The notes: a model not told the origin generated them from the sequence alone. A stretch of 64,000 nt of DNA from Paenibacillus sp. FSL W8-0186 (GCF_037969765.1 NZ_CP150207.1:4898501-4962500), one strand, 5' to 3'; counted from the first letter of the stretch, positions 33,703-43,990 are shown. Numbers and translations: made by a program.

Positions 33703-33894
33703 TTAAATTATCGCTTCGATCACAGCGGAGATGCCGATATCAAGTACCCAAAAATAAATCGCGACTACTACAATTGTACCGAGCACAATCATCGTATAAT
33801 TGGTCAGCTCTTTACGATTAGGCCAGCGAACCTTTTTAAGCTCAGCCCAGCTTTCAGAGAAAAAAGAGAACAACGATTTGAAACTTCGTTTCAT
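33703..33894 (-). CDS. secE: SecYEG translocase subunit SecE
   Basis: Short membrane subunit that clamps SecY. The 63-residue product has the amphipathic ELKKVRWPNRKEL segment and one transmembrane helix (~34-55), as in Firmicutes with a single-span SecE. Confidence 0.97.
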   Translation of the reverse strand: MKRSFKSLFSFFSESWAELKKVRWPNRKELTNYTMIVLGTIVVVAIYFWVLDIGISAVIEAII

Positions 33895-33915
33895 ACGCGA
33901 CTACACCTCCACAGA

Positions 33916-34065
33916 CTATCTGGTTTCGCGATGAGGAACTTGCTCGTTACAAAACTTGCAAAATTTCTTCATCTCCATGCGGTCGGGGTGGTTACGCTTG
34001 TTCTTCGTTGTTGTGTAGTTTCTTTGTTTGCAATTCGTACAAGCCAACGTAATAATTACCCGCAT
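33916..34065 (-). CDS. rpmG: 50S ribosomal protein L33, zinc-binding form
   Basis: The 49-residue product has the zinc cysteines C9, C12, C36 and C39, so it is the zinc-containing (C+) L33. ATG 34065 is 8 bases from GGGAGG; the upstream frame has no homology. First gene of rpmG-secE-nusG-rplK-rplA. Confidence 0.97.
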   Translation of the reverse strand: MRVIITLACTNCKQRNYTTTKNKRNHPDRMEMKKFCKFCNEQVPHRETR

Positions 34066-34158
34066 GATGTGCACCTCCCGAAGACCTTCATCAAATTTGA
34101 GAAGTCTCTTAATTGAGCCCAAACATCCAAAAAACGCAAATTTAGGCCTACCTAAAAC

Positions 34159-34187
34159 ACTTTATCATAAGGCCATATCCATGTCAA
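34159..34187 (-). promoter_or_regulatory. promoter of rpmG-secE-nusG
   Basis: Minus strand TTGACA (34182-34187), 17-bp spacer, TAAAGT (34159-34164). A second candidate upstream has an extended -10 TGTTATACT (TATACT at 34223-34228) but a poor -35. The ~160 bases from 34230 to 34386 are very AT-rich and I see nothing else there. Confidence 0.7.
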
Positions 34188-34386
34188 CGAGGCTTCGAGC
34201 TTCTCTTTATTCGATTACAAACAGTATAACACATCATTTTACAAGATAAACCCTTGTCTGAACTTATCCTACTAAATGCTCTGCCTATCGTTCGAATCCT
34301 GACGGCTTCCAAATTGTAATAAATTACATAATATTATAGAATTAATAATTAACCTAATAAAGATTTCATCAACTCTAAAGGCTAAA

Positions 34387-34411
34387 GAAAAACGACTATA
34401 GTCATAGTCGT
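34387..34411 (-). terminator. terminator of sigH
   Basis: Arms ACGACTAT and ATAGTCGT with a 4-base loop, followed on the minus strand by TTTTCTTT. It lies about 50 bases after the sigH stop codon. Confidence 0.85.
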
Positions 34412-34462
34412 CTTTGCGCTGGCTATTCTGTTCAAGCGGGCCATGCAACCGGCACAGCCGCC

Positions 34463-35116
34463 TTACACCGCTCCATCACGAACCTCTAAATATCGTTCCA
34501 ATTTGCGTTTGACCCGCTGCAGAGCATTGTCGATCGACTTGACATGCCGATCTAAATCCACTGCAATTTCTTGGTACGAGCGTCCATCCAGATACAGCAT
34601 CAACACTTTGCGTTCCAAGTCACTAAGAATTTCCGACATTTTATCTTCCAAACCAACGAACTCTTCCTGGTTAATGATCAATTCTTCCGGATCACATACC
34701 TGGGAACCACAAATGACATCCAACAATGTCCGATCCGAATCTTCATCATAGATCGGCTTGTCCAAAGATACATACGAATTTAGCGGAATATGCTTCTGCC
34801 GCGTTGCCGTCTTGATCGCTGTAATGATTTGCCGCGTTATGCATAACTCGGCGAACGCCTTGAACGAGGCAAGCTTATCACCACGAAAGTCCCGGATCGC
34901 CTTATATAGGCCGATCATCCCTTCCTGGATAATATCCTCCCGGTCTGCGCCAATCAGAAAATAGGATCTGGCCTTTGCACGCACGAAGCTCCGGTACTTG
35001 TTGATCAAGTACTCCAGCGCTTCACTGTCGCCTTCGCGGACCGCTTCGACAATGTCTTCGTCACTTTGGATCTCATAGTCAAACCTAACCCACGTCGTCT
35101 CGAGATTGACACTCAC
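34463..35116 (-). CDS. sigH: RNA polymerase sigma-H factor, GTG start
   Basis: Directs transcription at the onset of sporulation and in transition phase in Bacillus. The 217-residue product has region 2 (RAKARSYFLIGADREDIIQEGMIGLY split at ~47-72), PLNSYVSLDKPI, and a region 4 helix-turn-helix (GRSYQEIAVDLDRHVKSIDNALQRVK near the end). The GTG at 35116 is 8 bases from GGAGG and gives the usual length (B. subtilis SigH is 218). It marks the organism as a likely spore former. Confidence 0.95.
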   Translation of the reverse strand: MSVNLETTWVRFDYEIQSDEDIVEAVREGDSEALEYLINKYRSFVRAKARSYFLIGADREDIIQEGMIGLYKAIRDFRGDKLASFKAFAELCITRQIITAIKTATRQKHIPLNSYVSLDKPIYDEDSDRTLLDVICGSQVCDPEELIINQEEFVGLEDKMSEILSDLERKVLMLYLDGRSYQEIAVDLDRHVKSIDNALQRVKRKLERYLEVRDGAV

Positions 35117-35175
35117 CACAAATCCCTCCGGCTGCAACGCACGGTGCCCCGTCACTTCAGTCAAGTAATACGATC

Positions 35176-35205
35176 AGTATATATGATGGCATATATTAGC
35201 GTCAA
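35176..35205 (-). promoter_or_regulatory. promoter of sigH
   Basis: Minus strand TTGACG (35200-35205), 18-bp spacer, TATACT (35176-35181), 60 bases before the sigH start and after yacP. A TTGACA at about 35240 has no matching -10. Confidence 0.7.
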
Positions 35206-35278
35206 CTATAAAAGTACCAAAAGATGTAAGGTCGAACTTTGTCAAGAGTATTTGGAAGGATAACGAATGAATGCCCCT

Positions 35279-35800
35279 TCATTCCCTGCGCCAACGTTCA
35301 AACATCATCCGTACTTCTGGGCTAAGCTTGGCATCAATACTATTTCGACTCGATTTGGAGCTGCGTTCGGCAATTTTCGATTGAATCTCTCTCTCACTCT
35401 CTTCGACTTGGTTCAGCAATTCCCGCGCTGAGACCCGAAGTGCTCCTTGTCCAAATATAACATGCTGCTCTACAGTATCGCTTGTGGCGACGTAGATTTG
35501 CCTGCGCCGATGCGACAGCTCGCGGACCAGGCGCTCTATGCACTCATCTGCCGTTTCTTTCTCTTTCGTAAAATGAACCTCTACCTTGCTCTGATTAAAA
35601 GACTTTCCCAGACCGGGTACGCGATAGGCATCAAATACCACGATCACTTTCCTTCCGGAGAAGGCTTGATGATTGGCCAGCCTCTCTAACAGACGGTCGC
35701 GGGCCTCTTGCATTCCCACCTTGGACAGTGCGGCAAGCTCGGGCCATCCGCCAATCATGTTGTAGCCATCTACCAGAAGGATGTCGCGCATTTCGCGCAT
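35279..35800 (-). CDS. rae1: NYN-domain ribosome-associated endonuclease Rae1 (YacP)
   Basis: In B. subtilis, Rae1 cleaves mRNA in the ribosomal A site. The 173-residue product has the PIN-like NYN pattern: DILLVDGYNMIGGWPEL (~5-21), VIVVFDAYRVPG and the acidic pair in ETADECIERLV. It is 5 bases after rlmB. The start is uncertain between ATGs at 35800 and 35791; neither has a strong ribosome binding site. Confidence 0.92.
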   Translation of the reverse strand: MREMRDILLVDGYNMIGGWPELAALSKVGMQEARDRLLERLANHQAFSGRKVIVVFDAYRVPGLGKSFNQSKVEVHFTKEKETADECIERLVRELSHRRRQIYVATSDTVEQHVIFGQGALRVSARELLNQVEESEREIQSKIAERSSKSSRNSIDAKLSPEVRMMFERWRRE

Positions 35801-35805
35801 GCCGC

Positions 35806-36558
35806 TTAACCTATGGCGCGGCGTCTGCGCAGCGCTTCGTACATAATAACGCCCGCCGCGACCGAAGCGTTCAGGGAGTTAAGTCTTCCCGCCATGGGCA
35901 GCTTAAGCAGGACGTCGCATTTCTCGCGAACGAGCCGCCCCATACCCTTGTTCTCATTGCCAATGACGATAGCAACAGCGCCGGAGAGTACCTGGCCTGC
36001 GGCATACATGTCCTCTTTGGCATCCACATCCGTGCCTGCAATCCATACTCCCGCTTCCTTCAGCTGCTCCATCGTCTGGGCTAAATTGGTCACCCGGGCT
36101 ACCGGAACGTATTCCACTGCGCCAGCCGACGTCTTCGACACCGTTGCCGTAATGGATGCAGAGCGGCGTTTGGGGATGATCACCCCATGCACGCCGGTGC
36201 ATTCCGCCGTACGCAAAATCGATCCTAAGTTGTGAGGGTCTTCGATTTCATCCAAGATCAGCAGAAAAGGAGGCTCTCCGCGCTGCTCCGCCCTCTGCAG
36301 AAGATCTTCCACTTCCACATAGGCATAAGGGGCAACCTGTGCGACAACCCCCTGGTGCTGAAGGCCAGGCGCCATTTGATCGAGTTTGCGCTTGTCGACA
36401 AACTGCACGATAATTCCATGTTGTTTGGCCTCAGCAATAATCGGCTGGGTCAAATGCTTCTGGGCGCCTTCGGCTACCCAAATTTTATTGATCGTCCGTC
36501 CGGCGCGCATCGCTTCCAGCAGCGAATGCTTCCCGCCGATCCATTCTTGATCGTCCAT
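35806..36558 (-). CDS. rlmB: 23S rRNA 2'-O-methyltransferase, RlmB/TrmH (SPOUT) family
   Basis: Methylates a guanosine ribose in 23S rRNA. The 250-residue product has an N-terminal substrate-binding part (~8-75) and the three SPOUT motifs: DEIEDPHNLGSILRTAE, IGNENKGMGRLV and LPMAGRLNSLNASVAAGV. It sits between mrnC and yacP, as in Bacillus. Confidence 0.95.
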   Translation of the reverse strand: MDDQEWIGGKHSLLEAMRAGRTINKIWVAEGAQKHLTQPIIAEAKQHGIIVQFVDKRKLDQMAPGLQHQGVVAQVAPYAYVEVEDLLQRAEQRGEPPFLLILDEIEDPHNLGSILRTAECTGVHGVIIPKRRSASITATVSKTSAGAVEYVPVARVTNLAQTMEQLKEAGVWIAGTDVDAKEDMYAAGQVLSGAVAIVIGNENKGMGRLVREKCDVLLKLPMAGRLNSLNASVAAGVIMYEALRRRRAIG

Positions 36559-36624
36559 ACGACATCCTCCCGGGGATTTCGAGCAATTTCGCTTCTTTTC
36601 CCTTGTTGTAATTTAATATGATCT

Positions 36625-37215
36625 TTAACCGTCAGCCCGTTCCAGCAGTTCGAAGCCCTGTAAAATCAGTCCCCGGAGACGATCATGTGCCCCGGTATAG
36701 TAGAGGTACCCGACCAAGCTTTCAAAGGCCGTCGCATGGCGGTAGTCGAGCACGTCCGCATTTTTGGGAACCGTGCCGGACTTCGCATTCCGTCCTTGCC
36801 TCACCACGTCCTGCTCCTGCTCTGTGAGCTGGGGCTCAATAAGCGCGAGCAGCCTGGCCTGGGCCTTGGCGGAGACGAACTTCGTCGACTCGCGGTGCAG
36901 GTGATGCGGGCGCAGGTTCGGCCGGGCTATGACGTGCTGGCGTACGGCGACCTCGTATACGGCGTCTCCGATGTAGGCCAGCGCCAAGGGCGGCAGCAGC
37001 CTGGTTGGCTTGGACGGCGGCTCGGGGAACCAGAGGGCGGCCATAGCTTCGCCCGAAGCCTCCGGCCCTCCCCGTTCCCCCTTCCTCTCATGGGCTCTCT
37101 CGCAAGTCCCATCAGCAGCCCCTTTGCCAGCCGCTTCCCGATCCTCGGCAAGCCCCTCTCTCAACGCCTCGCCGCTCACCGTACCATTCCCTTCCTCGTA
37201 CTGATGCCCGCTCAT
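36625..37215 (-). CDS. mrnC: mini-ribonuclease III with low-complexity N-terminal extension
   Basis: RNase III-like enzyme without a dsRNA-binding domain, which matures 23S rRNA ends in B. subtilis. The catalytic part (LALAYIGDAVYEVAVR ... RGRNAKSGTVPKNADV ... TAFESLVGYLYY) begins at about residue 75. Before it lie ~60 residues rich in Glu, Gly, Ala and Arg, absent from the 143-residue B. subtilis enzyme. I start at the ATG 37215 because its ATGA overlaps the cysS stop codon, but the ribosome binding site is weak. A later ATG before AALWFPEPP could be the true start, giving about 140 residues. Confidence 0.85.
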   Translation of the reverse strand: MSGHQYEEGNGTVSGEALREGLAEDREAAGKGAADGTCERAHERKGERGGPEASGEAMAALWFPEPPSKPTRLLPPLALAYIGDAVYEVAVRQHVIARPNLRPHHLHRESTKFVSAKAQARLLALIEPQLTEQEQDVVRQGRNAKSGTVPKNADVLDYRHATAFESLVGYLYYTGAHDRLRGLILQGFELLERADG

Positions 37216-38615
37216 TTCCGCCGCCATCTCATGCCCTGCGGCGTATCCTCGAGAATGATGCCTTTGGCGTCGAGCAGGTCGCGGATTTCGTCAGCCCGGG
37301 CCCAGTTCTTCGCTTTGCGCGCCTCAGCCCGCTCGGCGATCAGCGCCTCCACGTCGCCATCCAGCAATTCCGCCGCTTCCTCCTTGGCGATGCGCAGCAC
37401 GCCGTTCATCTCGGCGAACTGCTTCTGCGCCGCTTCCAGATCGGCCCGGCTGACAATCGGACGCTGCAGCAGGGAATTCACTTCGTTCACCCATTCGAAT
37501 ACTGCAGTGATGGCATCCGGCGTATTGAAGTCGTCCTGCATCTTCGTATGGAACAGAGTCCCAATTTCGCGCAGCTTCGCTTCCCAATCCGGTGTAACTT
37601 CATCCGTGCCCGCCGCAGCTGTCTGCAGCCGGTGACGCAAATTGCTTACGGTATTGGCGATGCGCTCCACGCTCCGCTCGGCCTGCTCCATAATCTTCTC
37701 GGAGAAGTTGAGCGGATTGCGGTAATGTGTCGATAACATGAAATAGCGGATGGCCTCACATTTGTATTCGGCCCGCAGGTCCTTGACGAGCACGCCGTTG
37801 CCGAGCGATTTCGACATTTTCTCGCCATCGATATTAATATAACCATTATGCATCCAATAATTTGCTAGCGGCTTGCCAGTTGCCGCTTCCGATTGGGCAA
37901 TTTCGCATTCGTGATGCGGGAATTGCAAATCCTGGCCGCCGCCGTGAATATCGAGCGTATCGCCAAGCAGCTCGCGAGACATCGCGGAGCATTCGATATG
38001 CCAGCCCGGTCTGCCTTCGCCCCATGGGCTAGGCCAATGGATTTCTCCCGGCTTCGCCGCCTTCCAGAGCACGAAATCCTCGGGATTCTCTTTGCGTTCA
38101 TCGACGTCAATCCGGATGCCGAACTGCAGTTCCGAAAGATTCTGACCGGACAGCTTGCCGTAATCCGGAAATTTCTTCGTCCGGAAGAAGACGTCCCCGC
38201 CGCTGGCGTAGGCATACCCTTTGCTCTCCAGATCCTTGATGAAATCAATGATGGTCTCCATGCTGTCCGTTACGCGAGGATTAGCAGTCGCCCGGGGAAT
38301 GTTCAATCCGTCCAGATCCTCGTAATACGCCTTAATGAACATTTCCGCTACTTCAGGCACCGTCGTGTTCATTTCTTCAGCTTTGCGGATCAGCTTGTCG
38401 TCGACATCAGTAAAATTGACAACATAGTTGACCTCATATTTCTGATTCTCCAGATAACTTCTTACCACATCAAAAAAGATCATCGGACGCGCATTCCCGA
38501 TATGGATATACCCGTAGACGGTCGGACCGCACACATAAATGTTCGCCTTGCCCGGCTCCCGGCTTACAAAGGTTTCCTTCGTGCGAGTCAATGTATTGTA
38601 TATTTGCAGTGCCAT
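37212..38615 (-). CDS. cysS: cysteinyl-tRNA synthetase
   Basis: Charges tRNA-Cys. The 467-residue class I enzyme has the zinc cysteine in VCGPTVYG (C29), HIGNAR near residue 38, GWHIECSAMS, HGGGQDLQFPHH and KMSKSLGN. The ATG at 38615 is preferred to a GTG two codons earlier, which is too close to AAAGGAA. It follows cysE, so cysteine synthesis and charging share the T-box upstream. Confidence 0.98.
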   Translation of the reverse strand: MALQIYNTLTRTKETFVSREPGKANIYVCGPTVYGYIHIGNARPMIFFDVVRSYLENQKYEVNYVVNFTDVDDKLIRKAEEMNTTVPEVAEMFIKAYYEDLDGLNIPRATANPRVTDSMETIIDFIKDLESKGYAYASGGDVFFRTKKFPDYGKLSGQNLSELQFGIRIDVDERKENPEDFVLWKAAKPGEIHWPSPWGEGRPGWHIECSAMSRELLGDTLDIHGGGQDLQFPHHECEIAQSEAATGKPLANYWMHNGYINIDGEKMSKSLGNGVLVKDLRAEYKCEAIRYFMLSTHYRNPLNFSEKIMEQAERSVERIANTVSNLRHRLQTAAAGTDEVTPDWEAKLREIGTLFHTKMQDDFNTPDAITAVFEWVNEVNSLLQRPIVSRADLEAAQKQFAEMNGVLRIAKEEAAELLDGDVEALIAERAEARKAKNWARADEIRDLLDAKGIILEDTPQGMRWRRK

Positions 38616-38651
38616 ACTCACGTTCCTTTCGCAAGCTGTTGTTGGTATGAT

Positions 38652-39317
38652 TTACTCTGATGTCACATGCTCCTGGCGGCGCAGCTGCCCCTTCAGATCG
38701 GCAATCTCGGACTGCAGTTCTTCGATCTGGCTCTGCAGCGCCTTCATCGAGTCGACGACCGGATCCGGAAGCTGATGGCTAAGCCGGTCGAGCGGCTTCC
38801 CGCGAAGACGCACCACTTTGCCGGGAATCCCGACCACCGTGCTCTCGGGCGGCACTTCCTTCAGAACGACAGAATTGGCCCCGATATTCGATTGGTCTCC
38901 AATTTTAAAGGAGCCAAGAATTTTGGCACCCGATCCGATGACAACGTTATTGCCGATGGTCGGGTGGCGTTTGCCCTTTTCCTTGCCGCTGCCGCCAAGA
39001 GTAACTCCTTGATAGATAACCACGTCATCCCCAATTTCGCAAGTTTCCCCAATGACGACGCCCATGCCATGGTCAATGAACAGCCGATTGCCGATCCGTG
39101 CTCCCGGATGAATCTCGATTCCCGTAAAGAAGCGGCTGGTCTGCGAAATGATCCGGGCGATCGTGAACCACCGACGGCGATAGAAAGCATGCGCCAGCCG
39201 ATGGCTCCATATGGCATGCAGCCCGGAGTAGGTGAAGATGATCTCGAACCAGCTTCTCGCGGCCGGGTCATTATCGAAAACGGCTTGAATATCGGATCTC
39301 ATCCTTTTAAACATCAT
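38652..39317 (-). CDS. cysE: serine O-acetyltransferase
   Basis: First committed step of cysteine synthesis (serine to O-acetylserine). The 221-residue product has a helical N-terminal part and a left-handed beta-helix of hexapeptide repeats, with [39 protein letters not shown] and GSVV-like turns (here [11 protein letters not shown]). The C-terminus is a short coiled-coil-like stretch. Either of two adjacent ATGs may be used; the second is better spaced from GAGGGA. A T-box leader controls it. Confidence 0.96.
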   Translation of the reverse strand: MMFKRMRSDIQAVFDNDPAARSWFEIIFTYSGLHAIWSHRLAHAFYRRRWFTIARIISQTSRFFTGIEIHPGARIGNRLFIDHGMGVVIGETCEIGDDVVIYQGVTLGGSGKEKGKRHPTIGNNVVIGSGAKILGSFKIGDQSNIGANSVVLKEVPPESTVVGIPGKVVRLRGKPLDRLSHQLPDPVVDSMKALQSQIEELQSEIADLKGQLRRQEHVTSE

Positions 39318-39429
39318 GCTTCCCTCTTTTCTCTTCCGGTCTCTCGCCTTGCTCTTAGCCTTGCTGAGAAGGTCAAGCCTCCCTTGCTTATCTCTCTAGT
39401 GTTTGCTGTCTGCAATAAATATTGCCTTC

Positions 39430-39817
39430 AAAAAAAAAGCGTCTCTGCAGCCTTAGCTGCAGAGACGCTTAACGCGCGGTTCCACTCTGCTTCGGACGTA
39501 AGGCCGGACTCCCGCTGCCTGCCCGCAGGCAGAACGGTCTTCAGGTTCCTCCATCCCTCTTGGCGTCCTTAACGGGGACGATGCGGCAAAATTTACCTGC
39601 GCCAGGCGCTTCGCATGCGGTTAATGACCGTCATGCCAAGCCAAAAGCGCGCTCAACTCCGCTGCTCCCGGGTGCATTTCCGAAGCATGTATTGAGATAA
39701 CTTCCACCCCGGTGCCGCTTGTCGGCTCCTCGGTTATCCTCTCTGGGCAATACAATGGGCTGTCGTACTTCTCCCGATCTATGCATTTACAAGATATAGG
39801 GGTAATTCAATTCATCT
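39430..39817 (-). promoter_or_regulatory. T-box riboswitch of the cysE-cysS operon
   Basis: A long structured leader ends with the T-box sequence AGAGTGGAACCGCG (39475-39488), then a 12-bp terminator stem (GCGTCTCTGCAG / CTGCAGAGACGC, 39439-39468) and a run of nine Ts (39430-39438). T-boxes sense uncharged tRNA; the genes indicate tRNA-Cys. A UGC triplet at 39685-39687 lies in the stem I region where a specifier is expected, but I did not model the fold fully. Stem I is supported by GAGGATAAC / GTTATCTC and CATTGTATTG / CAATACATG pairing. Confidence 0.9.
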
Positions 39818-39823
39818 GTCTAT

Positions 39824-39853
39824 ATATTACCCGAAAGGCTCTAAAAATGACAA
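39824..39853 (-). promoter_or_regulatory. promoter of the cysE T-box transcript
   Basis: Minus strand TTGTCA (39848-39853), 18-bp spacer, TAATAT (39824-39829), just after gltX. Confidence 0.6.
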
Positions 39854-39867
39854 CATTTGATTTGTCG

Positions 39868-41328
39868 CTAAGCCCCGCGGATTTGCGCCTTCAGCCGGTC
39901 GATCGTCCGGTCTTGGCCAAGCAAATAAATCGTCTGGTTCAAATCGCGGCCGTGTGTCTGGCCGGTCAGGGCTACGCGAATCGGCATGAACAGATTTTTG
40001 CCTTTGTGCCCGGTCTCTTTCTGCACCTCTTTGATCAGTGCAGCGATGTTCTCGGCCGTGTAATCGGCGAGCGCTTCAACCTTCGCGAGGAATGCGCTCA
40101 GGACTTCCGGCACCTGCTCTCCAGACAGAACGGCTGCTGCCTCCGCATCCAGCTCCAAATGCGTACGGAAGAACAGATCCGACAGCTCGACGATATCCGA
40201 CGCCGCGGTCATCTGCTCCTGATACAGGGCAACCAGCGCCTGGGCCCATGCCTCCTGCTCCGGCGTCAGCTCGGCAGGCAGGCGCGAAGCCTTCTGCAAA
40301 TGCGGAATCGCAAGCTTAGCAATACGCTCAGGCTCGGCGTTCTTAATGTAGTGGTTGTTCAAGTGGGCCAGCTTGTTCGTATCGAACACTGCAGGGCTGC
40401 GGGACAGCCGCTTCGCATCGAAGATCGAGATCAGCTCTTCCTTCGAGAAGATCTCTTCTTCGCCTTCCGGCGACCAGCCAAGCAGCGTAATGAAGTTGAA
40501 CATCGCTTCCGGCAAATATCCCAGATCATCATACTGCTCGATAAACTGGATGACCGATTCGTCGCGTTTGCTCAGCTTCTTGTGGTTCTCGCCGACGATC
40601 AGCGTCATATGTCCGAACACTGGCGGCTCCCAGCCGAACGCCTCATAAATCATTAACTGGCGCGGCGTATTGGATACGTGGTCCTCGCCGCGAAGCACGT
40701 GTGTAATGTTCATCAGGTGATCATCGAGCACGACCGCGAAGTTGTAGGTCGGAATGCCATCCTTCTTCACGATGACGAAATCGCCGCTCGTCTCGGATTG
40801 GAACGTGATCTCGCCTTTGACCAGATCGTGGAACGTATACGTGCGTCCTTCCGGCACGCGGAAGCGGATGCTCGCCTGCCGTCCCTCGGCTTCGTAAGCG
40901 GCGCACTGCTCCGGCGTCAAATCCCGGTGCTTGCCGGAATAGCGCGGCGTCTCTCCGCGGGCCATCTGCTCCTCGCGCTCCTGCTCCAGCTCCTCTTCCG
41001 TGCAATAGCAGCGGTAAGCCAGCCCTTTATCGAGAAGCTCCTCCCAATATTTGCGGTAAATATCCAGCCGCTCGGTCTGCCGGTACGGACCGTAGTCCCC
41101 GCCGACATCGACACTCTCATCCCAATCGATGCCAAGCCACTTCAAATAAGTCAGCTGGTTCTCTTCCCCGCCGGCGACGTTGCGCTTCACGTCGGTATCT
41201 TCGATCCGGATGATCATTTTGCCTCCGTGATGTCTCGCAAACAGATAGTTAAACAGCGCGGTTCTCGCATTGCCGATATGTAAATGCCCCGTAGGACTAG
41301 GAGCATAACGCACGCGAACCTCCGTCAT
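39868..41328 (-). CDS. gltX: glutamyl-tRNA synthetase
   Basis: Charges tRNA-Glu and, as in most Firmicutes, probably tRNA-Gln for later amidation. The 486-residue class I enzyme has [20 protein letters not shown] near the start and the KLSKRDE motif near residue 255. The ATG follows AGGAGGGG. It stands between ispF and the cysE T-box, as in Bacillus. Confidence 0.98.
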   Translation of the reverse strand: MTEVRVRYAPSPTGHLHIGNARTALFNYLFARHHGGKMIIRIEDTDVKRNVAGGEENQLTYLKWLGIDWDESVDVGGDYGPYRQTERLDIYRKYWEELLDKGLAYRCYCTEEELEQEREEQMARGETPRYSGKHRDLTPEQCAAYEAEGRQASIRFRVPEGRTYTFHDLVKGEITFQSETSGDFVIVKKDGIPTYNFAVVLDDHLMNITHVLRGEDHVSNTPRQLMIYEAFGWEPPVFGHMTLIVGENHKKLSKRDESVIQFIEQYDDLGYLPEAMFNFITLLGWSPEGEEEIFSKEELISIFDAKRLSRSPAVFDTNKLAHLNNHYIKNAEPERIAKLAIPHLQKASRLPAELTPEQEAWAQALVALYQEQMTAASDIVELSDLFFRTHLELDAEAAAVLSGEQVPEVLSAFLAKVEALADYTAENIAALIKEVQKETGHKGKNLFMPIRVALTGQTHGRDLNQTIYLLGQDRTIDRLKAQIRGA

Positions 41329-41378
41329 AATGAATCCCCTCCTGGAATAAATAACGAATCAAATCTTCAAAAATTATT

Positions 41379-41867
41379 TTAAGATGATAGCATATCTTTC
41401 GTCAGGCACACAACACACAAAGCGGTGATGCCTTCCCCCCGCCCGTTGAAGCCAAGCTGCTCCGTCGTGCTGGCCTTTACATTCACAAGCTCCGGCTCCG
41501 CCTGCAGTACGCCAGCGATAACCTCGACCATTTGCGGGATGTACGGAGCCATCTTCGGACGTTGGGCAATGATCGTCGCGTCCAGATTTCCAAGGCGATA
41601 GCCGCGTTCCACAGCCATGGCCCACACCCGCTCCAGAAGCTTCAGGCTGTCCGCATCCTTATAAGCTGGATCCGTATCGGGAAAATGCCTGCCGATATCG
41701 CCTAGACCGAGTGCCCCGAGCACCGCATCCGTGATCGCGTGCAGCAGCACATCCGCATCGGAATGCCCCAGCAGCCCTTTTTCGAAAGGAATCGTTACCC
41801 CGCCGATAATGCAAGGCCTGTCTTCCACTAGTTGATGTACGTCAAATCCTTGTCCAATTCTAATCAT
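41379..41867 (-). CDS. ispF: 2-C-methyl-D-erythritol 2,4-cyclodiphosphate synthase
   Basis: MEP-pathway enzyme making the cyclodiphosphate intermediate of isoprenoid synthesis. The 162-residue product has the metal ligands D9, H11 (GFDVH) and H43 (HSDADVLLH), and the C-terminal [13 protein letters not shown]. It overlaps ispD by four bases (ATGA). Confidence 0.98.
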   Translation of the reverse strand: MIRIGQGFDVHQLVEDRPCIIGGVTIPFEKGLLGHSDADVLLHAITDAVLGALGLGDIGRHFPDTDPAYKDADSLKLLERVWAMAVERGYRLGNLDATIIAQRPKMAPYIPQMVEVIAGVLQAEPELVNVKASTTEQLGFNGRGEGITALCVVCLTKDMLSS

Positions 41868-42586
41868 GCGTTACCTCTCCCTTTAGCTTCCTTCTGCGAT
41901 TGCACGAACTCGGCGTAGTCCAAATCATCCGGCGTAGTAATTTTAATGTTGCCGTACGCCCCTTCCACTACCCGAACCGGTATTCCCATCCGCTCCGCGA
42001 GCATCGAATCGTCGGTGCCCACGAAGCCCTCCTTAGCGGCCTCCTCATGGGCCCGCATGAGATCCGATCGGCGAAAAGCCTGGGGCGTCTGAATGGCCCA
42101 GAGGCTGCGCCGGTCCGGCGTCGCGGTCACCCAGCCCTGCTCATCCACCTGTTTAACCGTATCCTTCACCGGCACGGCCAACACGGCCGCCTGATGCTTA
42201 ACGGCCGCTTCATAACAGGCGGTTACCTGCTCTTCCGTGACAAAAGGGCGGACGCCATCATGCACCAGTACCCAAACTGAGCTCAATTGAAGCAGCCCTT
42301 GGTATACGGAGTGCTGACGCTCGGCGCCGCCCGGAATAACTTTAATTGGAGTTATGATGCCATACTCGTCGATCCACGCCCGGACCCGCTCAACATCCTG
42401 CTCACCCGTCACCAGGACGATCTCGGTGATCAGGGGATGGCGGTCAAACACCTCTAACGTGTGAACGACGATTGGCTTGTCCTGCAGCATGAGGTACTGC
42501 TTGCTTTCCTTCGTACCCATGCGTGTACCGCGCCCGGCCGCCACAATAATCGCTCCGGCTCCGGGGCTGTTCGCTTGTGCCACCAT
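41864..42586 (-). CDS. ispD: 2-C-methyl-D-erythritol 4-phosphate cytidylyltransferase
   Basis: MEP-pathway enzyme that couples CTP to MEP. The 240-residue product has the nucleotide-binding [17 protein letters not shown] near the N-terminus, VHDGVRPF (~99-106) and [11 protein letters not shown]. The ATG at 42586 follows AGGGA; an ATG five codons upstream lacks a site. Adjacent to ispF, its pathway partner. Confidence 0.96.
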   Translation of the reverse strand: MVAQANSPGAGAIIVAAGRGTRMGTKESKQYLMLQDKPIVVHTLEVFDRHPLITEIVLVTGEQDVERVRAWIDEYGIITPIKVIPGGAERQHSVYQGLLQLSSVWVLVHDGVRPFVTEEQVTACYEAAVKHQAAVLAVPVKDTVKQVDEQGWVTATPDRRSLWAIQTPQAFRRSDLMRAHEEAAKEGFVGTDDSMLAERMGIPVRVVEGAYGNIKITTPDDLDYAEFVQSQKEAKGRGNA

Positions 42587-42686
42587 GCTTCCCTGCCTCA
42601 TCCGTTGGAATTGCGCAGGCTTCTGGTCTGGCCATCCCGCTTAAGGAAACCGCCAGAACTGCGCAGATACTCCCATCATACCGTTT

Positions 42687-43775
42687 TTACTGGGCTTTTT
42701 CCAACAGTTTTGGTTTGGCAAAAATCATCCGGCCCGCCGAAGTTTGCAGTACGCTGGTGACAAGCACCTCTGTAATGGTTCCGATATAATCCCGGCCACC
42801 TTCAACGACTATCATGGTGCCGTCATCCAGATAGGCCACCCCTTGACCATGCTCTTTACCGTCTTTGATAACCTGCACCATAATCTCTTCACCCGGCAAT
42901 ACGACCGGCTTCACGGCATTCGCCAAATCGTTGATATTGAGGACGGAGACCCCCTGCAGCTCGCACACCTTATTCAGGTTGAAATCATTTGTGACGACCT
43001 TCCCCTGCAGCACCTTAGCCAGCTTGACCAGCTTGCTGTCCACTTCGGAGATTTCCTCGAAATCCCCCTCGTAGATCATGACCTTGACGTCCAGCTCTTT
43101 CTGGATTTTATTCAAAATATCCAGCCCGCGCCGTCCGCGGTTGCGCTTGAGCAAGTCCGATGAGTCGGCGATATGCTGCAGCTCCTCCAGCACGAACTCA
43201 GGAATGACGATCGTTCCTTCGATAAATCCTGTCTTGCAAATATCAGCGATCCGCCCATCGATAATGACGCTGGTGTCAAGAATTTTATGCTCCTCCAGCC
43301 TGCGTTCTTCGCCCTGCTCTGTGGCTCCCCATTTGCCAGACTTCCAGAAGGAGGATAGCTCTTCCTTCTTCGCCAGCCCCACGGTCAGCCCCATGTAACC
43401 GAACAGCGCCGATATCGCGAATTGCGCGAAGCTCTCCATAGATCCCAGCAAGGACAATACAGGGTAGACCATTAAAGATAGTAGTAGTCCTGCAGTCAAT
43501 CCGGCCGCGCCGGCCATCATTTCATTCATCGGTATTTCCGTAATCGCTTCGATCCACCGCCTAATTCGTGCAGATGCGATATCCGCAACAAGGGAGAACA
43601 TGAATGCGCACAAGACTGCTCCTGCAGCTGCAAGCAGCAGATGCGACATCAGAGGACTCATCCCGCCAAGCCATGCGCGCAGCGGCCCCGGGAACAGGCC
43701 CGTTAGCCCTTCCATGGTATAACCGAGCCACGCCCCGCACAAAGCGGACAGAATCATGAACCATCTTTTGACCAT
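42687..43775 (-). CDS. yacL: membrane-anchored PIN/TRAM domain protein (YacL family)
   Basis: Four hydrophobic segments (within ~10-125) precede a PIN domain with acidic positions ([23 protein letters not shown]) and a C-terminal TRAM-like part ([25 protein letters not shown] split at ~285-310). PIN domains are often ribonucleases; the role of this family is unknown to me. The ATG at 43775 is 11 bases from TGGAGG. It normally follows disA directly, but here 9.6 kb separate them. Confidence 0.93.
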   Translation of the reverse strand: MVKRWFMILSALCGAWLGYTMEGLTGLFPGPLRAWLGGMSPLMSHLLLAAAGAVLCAFMFSLVADIASARIRRWIEAITEIPMNEMMAGAAGLTAGLLLSLMVYPVLSLLGSMESFAQFAISALFGYMGLTVGLAKKEELSSFWKSGKWGATEQGEERRLEEHKILDTSVIIDGRIADICKTGFIEGTIVIPEFVLEELQHIADSSDLLKRNRGRRGLDILNKIQKELDVKVMIYEGDFEEISEVDSKLVKLAKVLQGKVVTNDFNLNKVCELQGVSVLNINDLANAVKPVVLPGEEIMVQVIKDGKEHGQGVAYLDDGTMIVVEGGRDYIGTITEVLVTSVLQTSAGRMIFAKPKLLEKAQ

Positions 43776-43990
43776 GTCTCTCTTCACCTCCAAAATTTAG
43801 TATGTTCTTTAACCAGTATGATCCAATTTTTGGCGGCGTAATCTTTGTTGGATAAAAATTTCCAGACGAGCTTCTCTGGTTATTTCTGCTTCCATATTCC
43901 ATATCAGCATGCTATTCTTTCATATAAGTCTGGACAACCGGCTCTCAGGATGCCGCCACAAATGACTGCTGCACGAAAGGAAGGGGACAG

